Assembly: GCA_024998705.1 (NCBI GenBank)
Contig: JACOEF010000239.1
Span: 1-19,453, forward strand
Length of the DNA: 19,453 bases
Source: Nitrospira sp.
Lineage (GTDB): Bacteria > Nitrospirota > Nitrospiria > Nitrospirales > Nitrospiraceae
Direction of reading: 5' to 3'
Position numbers and translations under genes: made by a program. A model generated the notes under the pieces. The model ran no database searches, was not told the origin of the DNA, and saw only the letters and a list, made by a program, of their open reading frames with translations. Positions 1-6,737 of the stretch are shown piece by piece; position 1 is the stretch's first letter, and each line of letters starts with the position of its first letter.

Positions 1-773
1 AAGCTTGTCTCCGAGCATAGATCGAGCCACACCTCGATTGTAGTAGAGGGTATGATCGTCTACTCCCATGGCGATCGCTTGTGAAAAATCGCTCTCCGCT
101 CGATCAAATTCCCCGGTCAGCATTGCGACGAGCCCGCGGCTCTGATAGACGGCAGGGAGAGTCCGATTGAGCGTAGCGGCTCGGTCGAGATCACGTTTGG
201 CTTGCTCGAAGTCCTGCTTTAGGGCATAAACGACGCCGCGATTTGCATAGATCGTGGCATCTCGGCCATTGAGTTGTGCGGCTGCATTGAAATCCTGTAG
301 TGCCTCATCGAATTGACCGAGGTGACGGTAGGTTTGGCCGCGCTGATTGAGCACCAGCGCCGAGGGGGCGCCACGCGCAAGGCATGATTGAATGAGTCCA
401 GGGCCTCACGGTAGTGCCCCGAGGTCAGATAGACGGCTCCCAGATCGCTGTGGTACAGCGCGTGGGTTGGATTGAGCCGAATGGCTTCAGTAAAGTCTCG
501 TTTCGCTTCTTCCTTGAGGCCTTGCGAATGGTACACAAATCCTCGCGCGTTCCTTGCCTCTGCATTGGCTGGAGACAGGACGATGGCCTGGGAAATCGTC
601 GTCAGCGCCCTATCGAACTGGCCCTGATGGTATTGAGCCTGGCCTTGGGACAGGAGGGTCGCGGTGGGATCCTCATTGCCGGCCGTGATTGCTGATGTTG
701 AGCAGCCCCACAAAAGGGCGATATTCAGCCAGAGTCCGAGACCGGCTCGAAGTGGTCGTGGGATTGCGCGCAT
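1..773 (-). CDS. TPR-repeat lipoprotein, partial at window edge, frameshifted
   Basis: A secreted lipoprotein made of tetratricopeptide repeats, probably a protein-protein interaction scaffold in the periplasm or on a membrane; no catalytic role is visible. The chosen ATG at 773 has a GAGGAGG Shine-Dalgarno just upstream; a TTG at 797 would be an in-frame alternative. Residues 1-24 form a signal peptide ending in a lipobox (LLWGC, Cys24). TPR units follow from about residue 45 (GQAQYHQGQFDRALTTISQA and later copies). Near position 364-368 the frame breaks in a run of five G (C on the coding strand). Adding one base there joins VAPP to SALVLNQRGQTYRHLGQFDE and the TPRs continue in frame to the window edge. 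The other end lies outside the window. It is last in a minus-strand series of porin and lipoprotein genes but has its own PHO-box-like promoter at 823-876. The frameshift may be a sequencing error in a homopolymer. Confidence 0.8.
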
Positions 774-822
774 ACTCTCCTCCTCTAAAGAAACCAATCG
801 GTTCGTCAGAATAGCTGACGGG

Positions 823-876
823 AGAGTACTGGGTAGGTGTTACCGGGTTCCCACCGCAGAGTTAAATTGGCGTTAA
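823..876 (-). promoter_or_regulatory. PHO-box-like promoter of the TPR lipoprotein gene
   Basis: On the minus strand the pentamers are TTAAC (876-872), TTAAC (865-861) and GTGGG (854-850), spaced 11 bp start to start. They are followed by 21 bp and a -10-like TACTCT (828-823). The third pentamer lies where a -35 box would be. Predicted transcription start is near 816, about 43 nt before the ATG at 773. The first repeat abuts the stop codon of the upstream lipoprotein gene. The spacing matches five other sites in the window. Confidence 0.65.
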
Positions 877-1926
877 CTATGGGGCAGGTTTTTTGCGGGA
901 CGGTGTGCGCTCGAGAGTCGACTTTGAATCCTTGGCAGATTTCATATCCTCGCGGATGCGTCGCAACTCTTCTTTTAGTTGGTCGAGCTCCTTCGTCTGC
1001 TGTTCGGACTGCGTACGCAATTGCTGGTTGGCATTGCCGAGTTCCTGAATCTGCTGTTACAGTGTATCGTGATTGCCCGGTGCAGGCGCAGTCGCATCCT
1101 TCATCGGTGACGCGGATAAAGCCGCTGCAGGAGGTGGATTCGCGGTTGGTGGCTTGGTGATGCCGGGAGTGCTCCCGAGCGCAGTCAGCACCTCTTTCAC
1201 ATTCAACGAAATATGCACTTTCTCAAATGCGCTCCAGTGTGGTTCTTTGTCTTCCGGTACGGACGCCGATTGCGCTGGGCGGGTCACCCAGAGCCTCATG
1301 CCCTTTGTATCGCGAGGATCCCGCTGTTCCCCTCCTCCGGGATCAGCTTTCTCGAACCCATAGTGATCCCCAAGAATGAAATGAAGATACCCGTCTCGGA
1401 TAAACATGCTTCCGGCGGTGCGATCCGTCTCATAGCGGGCCGTCGGGTTTTGCAAGGAGAAATAGACATGATCCTCGGGGGTGGCCTCATGGAACGCCTT
1501 CGCAAACTGTTCGGCCAGGTTCGCAAGCGCAGCACCTCCAAATACCGGCTTGGGTTGCGGAGTTTCAAAGATGCCCACAATGATACCAGTCCACCCTGAC
1601 ACCTCCAGCGATCCCAGGAGTGTTTGTATTTCTTCAGTCGTGATCTTTGCCGGATGGCTGTTGAGGATCGGCGGGGTGGCACGAAGATCTACCGTATGGT
1701 CTGCTTCGATACCCACTTGAATCCCCTTGGCTTCGTAGATCGGACGCTGATTAAGTGGACCTACACACCCTGAGAGAGCAAAGAAACCGGACAGGACGAT
1801 GCAGAAGCACGCCATTGTCGCGCTGCGAGAGCGAGCGTATGAGCGAACCATCTGAATCAGCATTGATCGTAATACGGGCAGACAAAGTCGGCTGGGAGCG
1901 AATGGGTACGGATGAGTATTGATCAA
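877..1926 (-). CDS. Lipoprotein with C-terminal coiled coil, in-frame TAA at codon 290
   Basis: I do not recognise the family. A TTG start at 1926 is chosen because a GAGGA Shine-Dalgarno lies about 6 nt upstream; the internal ATGs (1863, 1848, 1815) have none. A long N-terminal stretch leads to a hydrophobic signal segment and lipobox ending at Cys54 (LSGC). The mature part has a mixed alpha/beta appearance with motifs such as SGWTGIIVGIF and GYLHFILGDHYGFEK, then a Pro/Ala-rich linker. At 1057-1059 a TAA interrupts the frame; without it the frame continues about 60 codons as a strongly heptad-like, Gln/Glu/Lys-rich coiled coil (QQQIQELGNANQQLR if the stop replaces Gln, then LDQLKEELRRIRED) to a TAG at 877. 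CAA to TAA is a one-base change. It follows the small lipoprotein gene by 53 bp and probably shares the porin transcript. Confidence 0.72.
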
Positions 1927-1979
1927 TGAGTCCTCGTGAGGTGAAAGGTGTGTGGAGGCAGGTGGTTGAGTGATCTGAC

Positions 1980-2288
1980 CTACTTACAGCTGAATTGTAT
2001 CGCCCATAGCAGTTCGCGAGAAACCTGTCCGTTACCAGAGACTTGCCCCTTCCAGGCCTGGTCAACGGTTTGACTGATGCGTGGAATTTGTCCCTCTCTG
2101 GAAATGCGTGAGCCGCCGGGGCACTTCGCCTCGATGAGGCGAAGTGCGTCGTGGCGCGCCGGCGACGAGAGCACGTCCTGCTCGTCGAAGTAAGGATAGA
2201 CAATCGTGCCGCCATTCTCGGATTCGGTAAGCATCCTGGCTGAGGAGGCACACCCGAGGATCAAGGCCATGGCGCAGGCCCCTGCCAT
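1980..2288 (-). CDS. Small lipoprotein of unknown function
   Basis: This gene encodes 102 residues from an ATG at 2288, preceded 6 nt upstream by GGGGAG. A GTG at 2372 would extend the frame by 28 residues but has no clear ribosome site. The N-terminus MAGACAMALILGCASS fits a short lipoprotein signal with the lipid-modified Cys13 in ILGC, although it lacks the usual basic residue. The mature part contains GGTIVYPYFDEQDVLSS followed by RHDALRLIEAKCPGG and a REGQIP motif. I have the impression that small lipoproteins of this layout occur in other environmental Gram-negatives, but I cannot assign a role. It lies 90 bp downstream of the porin gene and is probably co-transcribed with it. It contains a perfect 12-bp hairpin at 2121-2147. 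Confidence 0.65.
   Translation of the reverse strand: MAGACAMALILGCASSARMLTESENGGTIVYPYFDEQDVLSSPARHDALRLIEAKCPGGSRISREGQIPRISQTVDQAWKGQVSGNGQVSRELLWAIQFSCK
2121..2147. repeat. Perfect 12-bp inverted repeat inside the small lipoprotein gene
   Basis: The arms 2121-2132 (GCACTTCGCCTC) and 2136-2147 (GAGGCGAAGTGC) are exact reverse complements separated by the triplet GAT. The transcript could form a very stable 12-bp hairpin with a 3-nt loop. There is no T-run after it on either strand, so it is not a standard intrinsic terminator. It lies within codons for RHDALRLIEAKC, so coding constraint alone could explain part of it. Confidence 0.6.
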
Positions 2289-2378
2289 CGGAACTCCCCA
2301 TTCACGAATGCAGGTAACGACGAATTGCGACGAATGAGAAGTAATGGTGGTCGAATCCTTCCTTATCTTCACGCCGGA

Positions 2379-3788
2379 CTACTGGTATCGAACTTGGAAT
2401 TGCACCAGAAATGCGTTATTGGCGAATGCATCGGTATTGGCCACAGTGGTTCCGGGTCCGGTTCCTTGATGGTCGCGGAATTCATAGTTAATCATCAGTT
2501 TAGTTTGAATCTTTGGTGGCAAATTTTCAAAGTAATAATTCAGGCCGATGATGGTTCTGGTGTACATGTCGTTCGACACCTTGGTATTGGGATCAAACTG
2601 CTCATACATCACGACCGGTTCAAAGTTCCGCAGCGGCCCGTCAGAAATCAGATACTTGGCGAGCAGATACCAGGTGCGGCGTTGTGCGCCTGGTGCTCCG
2701 GAGCCTCCGCACTGCGCGATATCCAAGCAGGCGCCCTGGGCCGGCGTCCCTACGGTGGTCGCATTGGATCCGTCATGACCCGTCCAGGCTTCACCTTGAA
2801 TCATAAATCCAGGCAGGAGGCGAGAAGTATATCTGAAATCCACCGCAAACCGGTCGAACTCGCCCTTTCCGCTACCGTTGATGAATGTGCCGGTATTGTT
2901 GCTCTCGCCGGCGAGAAAAGTAAAGCTGACGAAAGAGATGTCGGTGAGGAAATATCGCAGACGACCGTACCCGACTTTCGGGCCATTTGCCCCGGTGATA
3001 TTCGCCGTGTAATTGTTGTTATTCATGATGCCGCCGACATAGTCCAGCTTATTAAAGAGCGTCCCGCGCATATCCACAAAGTAATCGCGCTCATGAACGA
3101 ATTCAATCGGGCCGCCTGTTCCACGGTTGTTCTGGGCTCCACTGCCGACAGAGGTGAGATAGGGCGAACTGATCACATCGCGAAGACCGCCCGACGTTTC
3201 CGTGAAAATACCCCAGGGCATGCGGAATACACCCATGCGGATAAAGTTCAGATTCGGTGCGAGATTCGGGAACGGTCGAACGTCAATGTAGGATTCCCGA
3301 AACCAGGTTCCAGCCGTTGGTGTCCCACCGGCTTTCGCGGCGCAATTGCCTCCAGGGGCCCCAGCACAGTCCGGCGTGTTATTGGCCAAATTGATGCTTT
3401 GAAACTCGAACAAGACGTGCCATTTCGGGATGTATTCATTGATTTTTCCATATGCGAGCAACTCAGAGCGTCGGATACCAAAGTTGTCCTGACTCCGACC
3501 CTCGGCTGTCTTGGCATCCTGATGGGTGTAGAGGAATTGCAACGCGTTCAATCCGAAGTTCACCTTATTGCTCAGCGCAGGAAGTCGTTCTATCGTCGCC
3601 TTCCATTCTTCCATCAGGCTCAGTCTCTTATCGAAGTTGGCCATCGAGTCTTCGACTGATGGAGCGGCGGCCGGAGTTGGCGGCCCCTCGACGGCGGGCG
3701 GTGTTTGCGCCATGACATTGGTGGTAAAGAGCAGTGCGGTGATCATCACCGCGACGCTCGTAACAAACCTACTCGGCATTTTGTACAT
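2379..3788 (-). CDS. OprP/OprO-like phosphate-responsive outer-membrane porin
   Basis: This is a 469-residue porin, probably forming a trimeric anion channel for phosphate or polyphosphate across the outer membrane. The ATG at 3788 has a GGAGGA Shine-Dalgarno. Residues 1-28 are a signal peptide ending in NVMAQ. A Pro/Ala linker and a short coiled coil (about residues 46-72, SVEDSMANFDKRLSLMEEW) come next, as in porins that carry an N-terminal coiled coil. The rest alternates amphipathic beta strands, for example NFGLNALQFLY, FGIRRSELLAYGKI and WHVLFEFQSI, and ends in the strand NAFLVQFQVRYQ, an outer-membrane C-terminus with aromatic Tyr next to last. Assignment to the O/P family rests on this layout and the PHO-box promoter directly upstream. 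Substrate specificity cannot be read from the sequence. Small lipoprotein genes follow on the same strand. Confidence 0.8.
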   Translation of the reverse strand: MYKMPSRFVTSVAVMITALLFTTNVMAQTPPAVEGPPTPAAAPSVEDSMANFDKRLSLMEEWKATIERLPALSNKVNFGLNALQFLYTHQDAKTAEGRSQDNFGIRRSELLAYGKINEYIPKWHVLFEFQSINLANNTPDCAGAPGGNCAAKAGGTPTAGTWFRESYIDVRPFPNLAPNLNFIRMGVFRMPWGIFTETSGGLRDVISSPYLTSVGSGAQNNRGTGGPIEFVHERDYFVDMRGTLFNKLDYVGGIMNNNNYTANITGANGPKVGYGRLRYFLTDISFVSFTFLAGESNNTGTFINGSGKGEFDRFAVDFRYTSRLLPGFMIQGEAWTGHDGSNATTVGTPAQGACLDIAQCGGSGAPGAQRRTWYLLAKYLISDGPLRNFEPVVMYEQFDPNTKVSNDMYTRTIIGLNYYFENLPPKIQTKLMINYEFRDHQGTGPGTTVANTDAFANNAFLVQFQVRYQ

Positions 3789-3862
3789 GAACTTCCTCCT
3801 CTTGGGTTTGAATCGACGATTTCATGGCGCTTTCAGAACGGAGCGAATCGTGCCGTATCTGT

Positions 3863-3916
3863 CTGATACACCCCTGCTGTAACGACCGATTCACTGGTTT
3901 GTTAGGAATCAGTAAA
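3863..3916 (-). promoter_or_regulatory. PHO-box-like promoter of the porin gene
   Basis: On the minus strand: TTTAC (3916-3912), CTAAC (3905-3901) and GTGAA (3894-3890) at exact 11-bp steps, then 21 bp, then a -10-like TATCAG (3868-3863). Predicted start of transcription is near 3856, giving a leader of about 70 nt to the porin ATG. The geometry is identical to the pstS promoter although individual bases differ. Confidence 0.65.
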
Positions 3917-4041
3917 CTCCAGAATGCTTGTGAGTGAATCCTGCATGGCGAACCGTTACGGGGAAGGTGGCGTAGGAGGTGGCCTGGTGATGAGCCAGGT
4001 GTGTTGATCGGCATGAAAGAAGGAGCGATCGGCGCGGACAT

Positions 4042-4428
4042 CTACTGTGGCCCGATTTGCAAGCGATAACCGACGCCCCAGATGGTTTCGACAATATCCG
4101 GATGATCATCACGTGTCCGAAGCTTGTGCCGTAATTTTGCCATGTGCACGTCCACCGTCCTCACCGCGACGAATGTCTCAGTGCCCCACACCAGAGTGAG
4201 TAATTCTTCCCGTCGATAGACCTTTCCCGGCCGCTGGGTCAGCGTCCACAGTAATTGAAATTCACGGGGCGTGAGGTGCACGACCTGATCGTCCACCGTC
4301 ACTTCCTGTCGATGCCGATCAATGGCCAACTGCCCAATGAACACGAGGGCAACGGTCGCCCGCTTGGCTGGTTGTGATTGCTGTCTGCGACGGACTGGAA
4401 GGGAGATCGGTCTCCGCTTAGGACGCAT
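4042..4428 (-). CDS. Stand-alone PhoB/OmpR-type winged-helix DNA-binding protein
   Basis: This 128-residue protein is almost entirely an OmpR/PhoB C-terminal effector domain, with no receiver domain. A basic N-terminus (MRPKRRPISLPVRRRQQ) precedes the domain at about residues 26-126. Diagnostic stretches are HLTPREFQLLWTLTQRPGKV, YRREELLTLVWG, RTVDVHMAKLRHKL (recognition helix) and TIWGVGYRL (C-terminal hairpin), all close to PhoB. An in-frame TGA lies just before the ATG at 4428, so no receiver is encoded upstream in this frame, and 4429-4800 holds no receiver in other frames. No strong Shine-Dalgarno is visible. It sits between two PHO-box-like promoters and upstream of the porin. It could bind those boxes constitutively, or compete with or partner a full-length PhoB encoded elsewhere; this role is inferred. 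Confidence 0.85.
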   Translation of the reverse strand: MRPKRRPISLPVRRRQQSQPAKRATVALVFIGQLAIDRHRQEVTVDDQVVHLTPREFQLLWTLTQRPGKVYRREELLTLVWGTETFVAVRTVDVHMAKLRHKLRTRDDHPDIVETIWGVGYRLQIGPQ

Positions 4429-4549
4429 GCGTCATGAATTCCCAAGGGCGATTGATGTGAAGCGATATCGGTTTCCGAGGCGCAATGTGAAGTAGGTGAT
4501 CATCAGTGGTGCTCCAGGTTGTGGGTCAGTCATCTAGCCGGTTGACAGT

Positions 4550-4603
4550 TCTCTATCGCGAGGACGTTCCTCTTCCATCACGGGCGCATTAAGCTTCTGT
4601 TAA
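4550..4603 (-). promoter_or_regulatory. PHO-box-like promoter of the solo winged-helix gene
   Basis: On the minus strand: TTAAC (4603-4599), TTAAT (4592-4588) and GTGAT (4581-4577), 11 bp apart, then 21 bp and a weak -10-like TAGAGA (4555-4550). The predicted leader to the ATG at 4428 is about 115 nt. It lies back to back with the plus-strand box at 4630-4683. The -10 is poor, so confidence in promoter function is moderate. Confidence 0.5.
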
Positions 4604-4629
4604 CTATTTTCGAGGGCTGCGCAGGAGAG

Positions 4630-4683
4630 TTAACCGTTGTGTAATGGATTAGTGAGTCGGCCGGAACATTCCCGGGCTATGCT
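4630..4683 (+). promoter_or_regulatory. PHO-box-like promoter of the 39-aa/psiE-family gene pair
   Basis: TTAAC (4630-4634), GTAAT (4641-4645) and GTGAG (4652-4656) occur at 11-bp steps, followed by 21 bp and TATGCT (4678-4683). Predicted transcription start is near 4690. The 4429-4813 stretch otherwise holds only this box, the divergent one at 4550-4603 and a possible 36-codon leader ORF at 4693-4803. Confidence 0.65.
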
Positions 4684-4813
4684 CTGAGGGTGATGTACGT
4701 ATTGGACAGACATTGCGAGTTTATGAGAAGCGCCTCGGAGGTGCGCCTCGACGTTCCTCACGCAGAGTCCGTTCGGCCCGAGTGTCTTCTAAACTGTAGA
4801 TAGGAGGCCCCAC

Positions 4814-4933
4814 ATGCCACCCACCGACTTCTTGATCTCATCTCCGGCAAATGGAGCATTTAAAGTCGCCATGGTTGTATTGGTCGGTCTCTTTATGGGT
4901 TTGTGGTCTATGATGAGCGGAAAGGGGCCGTAG
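4814..4933 (+). CDS. 39-residue single-helix membrane protein
   Basis: This small ORF has a strong AGGAGG Shine-Dalgarno (4802-4807) 6 nt before its ATG. It encodes a polar N-terminus (MPPTDFLISSPANGAF), one hydrophobic helix (VAMVVLVGLFMGLWSMM, about residues 19-35) and a short basic tail SGKGP ending in TAG. It lies downstream of a PHO-box-like promoter and 52 bp ahead of the PsiE-family gene, so it is probably made under phosphate starvation together with that membrane protein. No family is recognised. The ribosome site, the promoter and the clean transmembrane pattern argue that it is real. It could be an accessory subunit of the PsiE-like protein; this is only inferred from position. Confidence 0.65.
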   Translation: MPPTDFLISSPANGAFKVAMVVLVGLFMGLWSMMSGKGP

Positions 4934-4985
4934 GCTTGAGCCTGATCCGAACGGTTTCATTCACAACAAAAGGGAGTTCTTTCGT

Positions 4986-5495
4986 ATGACGTTTACGAAT
5001 TTTCAGCCTCGGGTGCACCGTGTGTCACATCTTGCAGGTCGCGTGATTGATATGGATTTGACTGACCTGTGGATGAAGGCCATCAAGGCTGTGTTGAGCC
5101 TCATGATTTTGACGATTCTCATCGCGCTCACCGGAGGGGTGATCAAAACATTTTTGGATATCCGGCTCTTGTTCGATGCGGCAGTTGAAGTGGGGCTGCG
5201 GCAGATTATCGTCGATACATTGATTCTGCTCGCCGTCGTCGAAGTGTTCAAAACGACGTTGACCTATTTCTCCGAGGGGCGCGTCAAAGTGACCTTTATT
5301 GTGGATACCATTCTGGTGGTTATGCTGACGGAGATCATTTCATTGTGGTTCAAGGAGGCTGATCAGGAGAGGATGTTGCTTCTCGGAGCCATTCTACTTA
5401 CGCTCGGCTTGGTTCGAGTCGTCGCAGTCCGCTGTTCACCGGCACAGGGAGAGGGAAGTGGGAATGTCTCTCTTTGTGGCCGGGAAGACTGCTAG
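4986..5495 (+). CDS. PsiE-family phosphate-starvation-inducible membrane protein
   Basis: This 169-residue inner-membrane protein resembles the PsiE family, whose E. coli member is induced by phosphate starvation and has no established biochemical function. The ATG at 4986 follows GGGAG (4972-4976) by 9 nt. Four hydrophobic helices are visible, at about residues 35-57, 72-95, 100-122 and 128-148. The stretch IIVDTLILLAVVEVFKTTLT and the following YFSEG/VTFIVDTILVVMLTEIISLW match the family's pattern of an acidic residue within helix 2 and an aromatic-Gly loop. The family call rests on this pattern and on a PHO-box-like promoter upstream. The short cytoplasmic tail has a Gly/Ser and Cys-containing end (SLCGREDC) that E. 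coli PsiE lacks. Confidence 0.75.
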   Translation: MTFTNFQPRVHRVSHLAGRVIDMDLTDLWMKAIKAVLSLMILTILIALTGGVIKTFLDIRLLFDAAVEVGLRQIIVDTLILLAVVEVFKTTLTYFSEGRVKVTFIVDTILVVMLTEIISLWFKEADQERMLLLGAILLTLGLVRVVAVRCSPAQGEGSGNVSLCGREDC

Positions 5496-5520
5496 TGTCC
5501 TTCCGATGCCTCCGGACGAG

Positions 5521-5574
5521 TTAACGTACACTTAATCGGCTGTTGATATCCGGGAAATGAGACTGACGCAAACT
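5521..5574 (+). promoter_or_regulatory. PHO-box-like element upstream of the 79-aa winged-helix gene
   Basis: TTAAC (5521-5525), TTAAT (5532-5536) and TTGAT (5543-5547) are three direct repeats at exact 11-bp steps. The expected -10 position, 21 bp later, reads CAAACT (5569-5574), which is weak; TACGCT at 5583-5588 is an alternative -10. The repeats are as good as those at pstS, but the promoter part is less certain. The 5496-5660 intergenic stretch shows nothing else. Confidence 0.5.
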
Positions 5575-5660
5575 GAGAGACATACGCTACCGCTCACATC
5601 ATCGCTCTTCGGGCCGACCATATCCGGGAGGGCGACAGTCGTCTGACCAGGAGGAACGCC

Positions 5661-5900
5661 ATGGTTCATCTATCCCCGACATTCAGCAGCGAATCCCTGA
5701 TTCTCGACCTGATGCGTGTCCGGAAGTCTTTGACGCTGGAACAAGTGGTTGTTCTCCTGCCCGAACTAAGTTGGAATCAGGTCTTTACGACGGTGGATAA
5801 ACTCAGTCGGCGCGGCGCGATCATTCTTTTGCGGAGAGGTTTTCAGTACGAGGTCGAGGAGGTTTCATCCAGGGAGTCAGCCTTGTCTAGCGTCGGTTGA
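5661..5900 (+). CDS. 79-residue winged-helix protein, putative transcriptional regulator
   Basis: This short protein begins at an ATG with a strong AGGAGG (5649-5654) 6 nt upstream. It reads as a minimal winged helix-turn-helix: helix 1 (SESLILDLMRVR), helix 2 (LTLEQVVVLLPEL), a recognition-like helix (SWNQVFTTVDKLSRRGA) and a beta wing (IILLRRGFQYEVEEV). That order is typical of the MarR/BlaI/ArsR class of small DNA-binding domains. No ligand-binding or dimerisation part is present. It follows a PHO-box-like element and lies between the psiE-like gene and the divergent response regulator, so a role in fine-tuning phosphate genes is plausible but inferred. I do not recognise a named homologue. 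Confidence 0.7.
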   Translation: MVHLSPTFSSESLILDLMRVRKSLTLEQVVVLLPELSWNQVFTTVDKLSRRGAIILLRRGFQYEVEEVSSRESALSSVG

Positions 5901-5933
5901 TTCTGGCCTCAGGGTGACACCTGGAATCCGATG

Positions 5934-6635
5934 TCAGGCCGGCTGTTCCTGCCTCAGGAATCGGTAACGATATCCCGGCAGTATGTCTATCGACCCTGTG
6001 CGCGCATTATCCAGTTTCCGGCGTAGGAAGCGAATTACGTGATCCACCTCCTCCTGCGTGCTTCTCCCCTGTTCTTCTCCCAGAGCGGCGACCAACTCTG
6101 TGATCCCTATCAATTTTCCTTCATGTGCGAGCAGACATCGGAGCAGAGCCAGTTCTGTCGTCGAAAGCGTGAGCAAACGATCCTGCCAGGAGACTTCAAA
6201 ATATGGGCCTTGCACCGTGACTGAGGCGTCGACCAGCCGGATCGGTTTCGGAAGAGCTGCTCTGGTTCGACGCAGGACAGCCTGTACACGCGAGACGATT
6301 TCTCGAGGACTGAATGGTTTCACGACATAGTCGTCTGCTCCCATCTCCAGGCCGACAATGCGATCCTCCTCCGTGCCGACGGCCGTCAGCATGATGATCG
6401 GAATATGTCGGGTTCTCGGGGTACTCCGTACCAACCGGCAAATCTCACGGCCGCTCATGCCCGGAAGCATCAGGTCGAGCAGGATCAGTGCCGGGAGGGT
6501 TTCGTATACCTCTTGCCATCCACGAATGCCGTCGGCGGCGATGGCCGTCGTAAAACAGGCCTGGCGTAATGCACGCTCCAGCAGGTTTGCGTGGAGAGGT
6601 TCATCCTCAATGATCTGAATGATCGTGTCTGTCAT
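5934..6635 (-). CDS. OmpR/PhoB-like response regulator with divergent output domain
   Basis: A two-component response regulator of 233 residues. The receiver has the acidic pair in IIEDEP (residues 10-11 from this start), the phospho-acceptor Asp54 in LLDLMLPG, the switch Thr84 in IIMLTA and Lys106 in DYVVKPF. A winged-helix output domain follows from about residue 140, with TLSTTELALLRCLLAHEGKL, EEVDHVIRFLRRKLDNA and LPGYRYRF. Start choice: ATG 6635 places the N-terminus (MTDTIIQIIED) in register with the paralogue at 17136 (MGLEIIQIVED). The upstream ATG at 6674 would add 13 unconserved residues. Neither has a Shine-Dalgarno, but a -10-like TATCGT ends 6 bp before 6635, suggesting a leaderless message. 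It is divergent from pstS, as a PhoB-type regulator might be, but no histidine kinase lies nearby. Confidence 0.82.
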   Translation of the reverse strand: MTDTIIQIIEDEPLHANLLERALRQACFTTAIAADGIRGWQEVYETLPALILLDLMLPGMSGREICRLVRSTPRTRHIPIIMLTAVGTEEDRIVGLEMGADDYVVKPFSPREIVSRVQAVLRRTRAALPKPIRLVDASVTVQGPYFEVSWQDRLLTLSTTELALLRCLLAHEGKLIGITELVAALGEEQGRSTQEEVDHVIRFLRRKLDNARTGSIDILPGYRYRFLRQEQPA

Positions 6636-6641
6636 GAAGCC

Positions 6642-6696
6642 ACGATACAGCAGGTCCTGTTTCGTGCTGTTCATGGTCGGGTCAACCGTGCGTAAA
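6642..6696 (-). promoter_or_regulatory. Possible PHO-box-like leaderless promoter of the response regulator
   Basis: On the minus strand: TTTAC (6696-6692), TTGAC (6685-6681) and ATGAA (6674-6670) at 11-bp steps, then 22 bp (21 elsewhere) and TATCGT (6647-6642). The predicted transcription start falls on or next to the ATG at 6635. This is weaker than the other sites, and it explains the absence of any ribosome site for this gene. Confidence 0.35.
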
Positions 6697-6737
6697 CTCG
6701 CCTTGCATTGCCGCTCATCTCGTTGCTGGCCCTCAAA

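Noticed and set aside
1..6. AAGCTT (HindIII site) exactly at the window start, suggesting a clone end
   Set aside because: A single hexamer at the edge can be chance; nothing else resembles vector sequence.
2325..3659. 444-codon plus-strand open frame opposite the porin
   Set aside because: It is antisense to a porin with signal peptide, beta strands and ribosome site; its own translation shows no domain pattern.
4541..4546. TTGACA, a perfect -35 hexamer
   Set aside because: No acceptable -10 box occurs 16-18 bp downstream on the plus strand.
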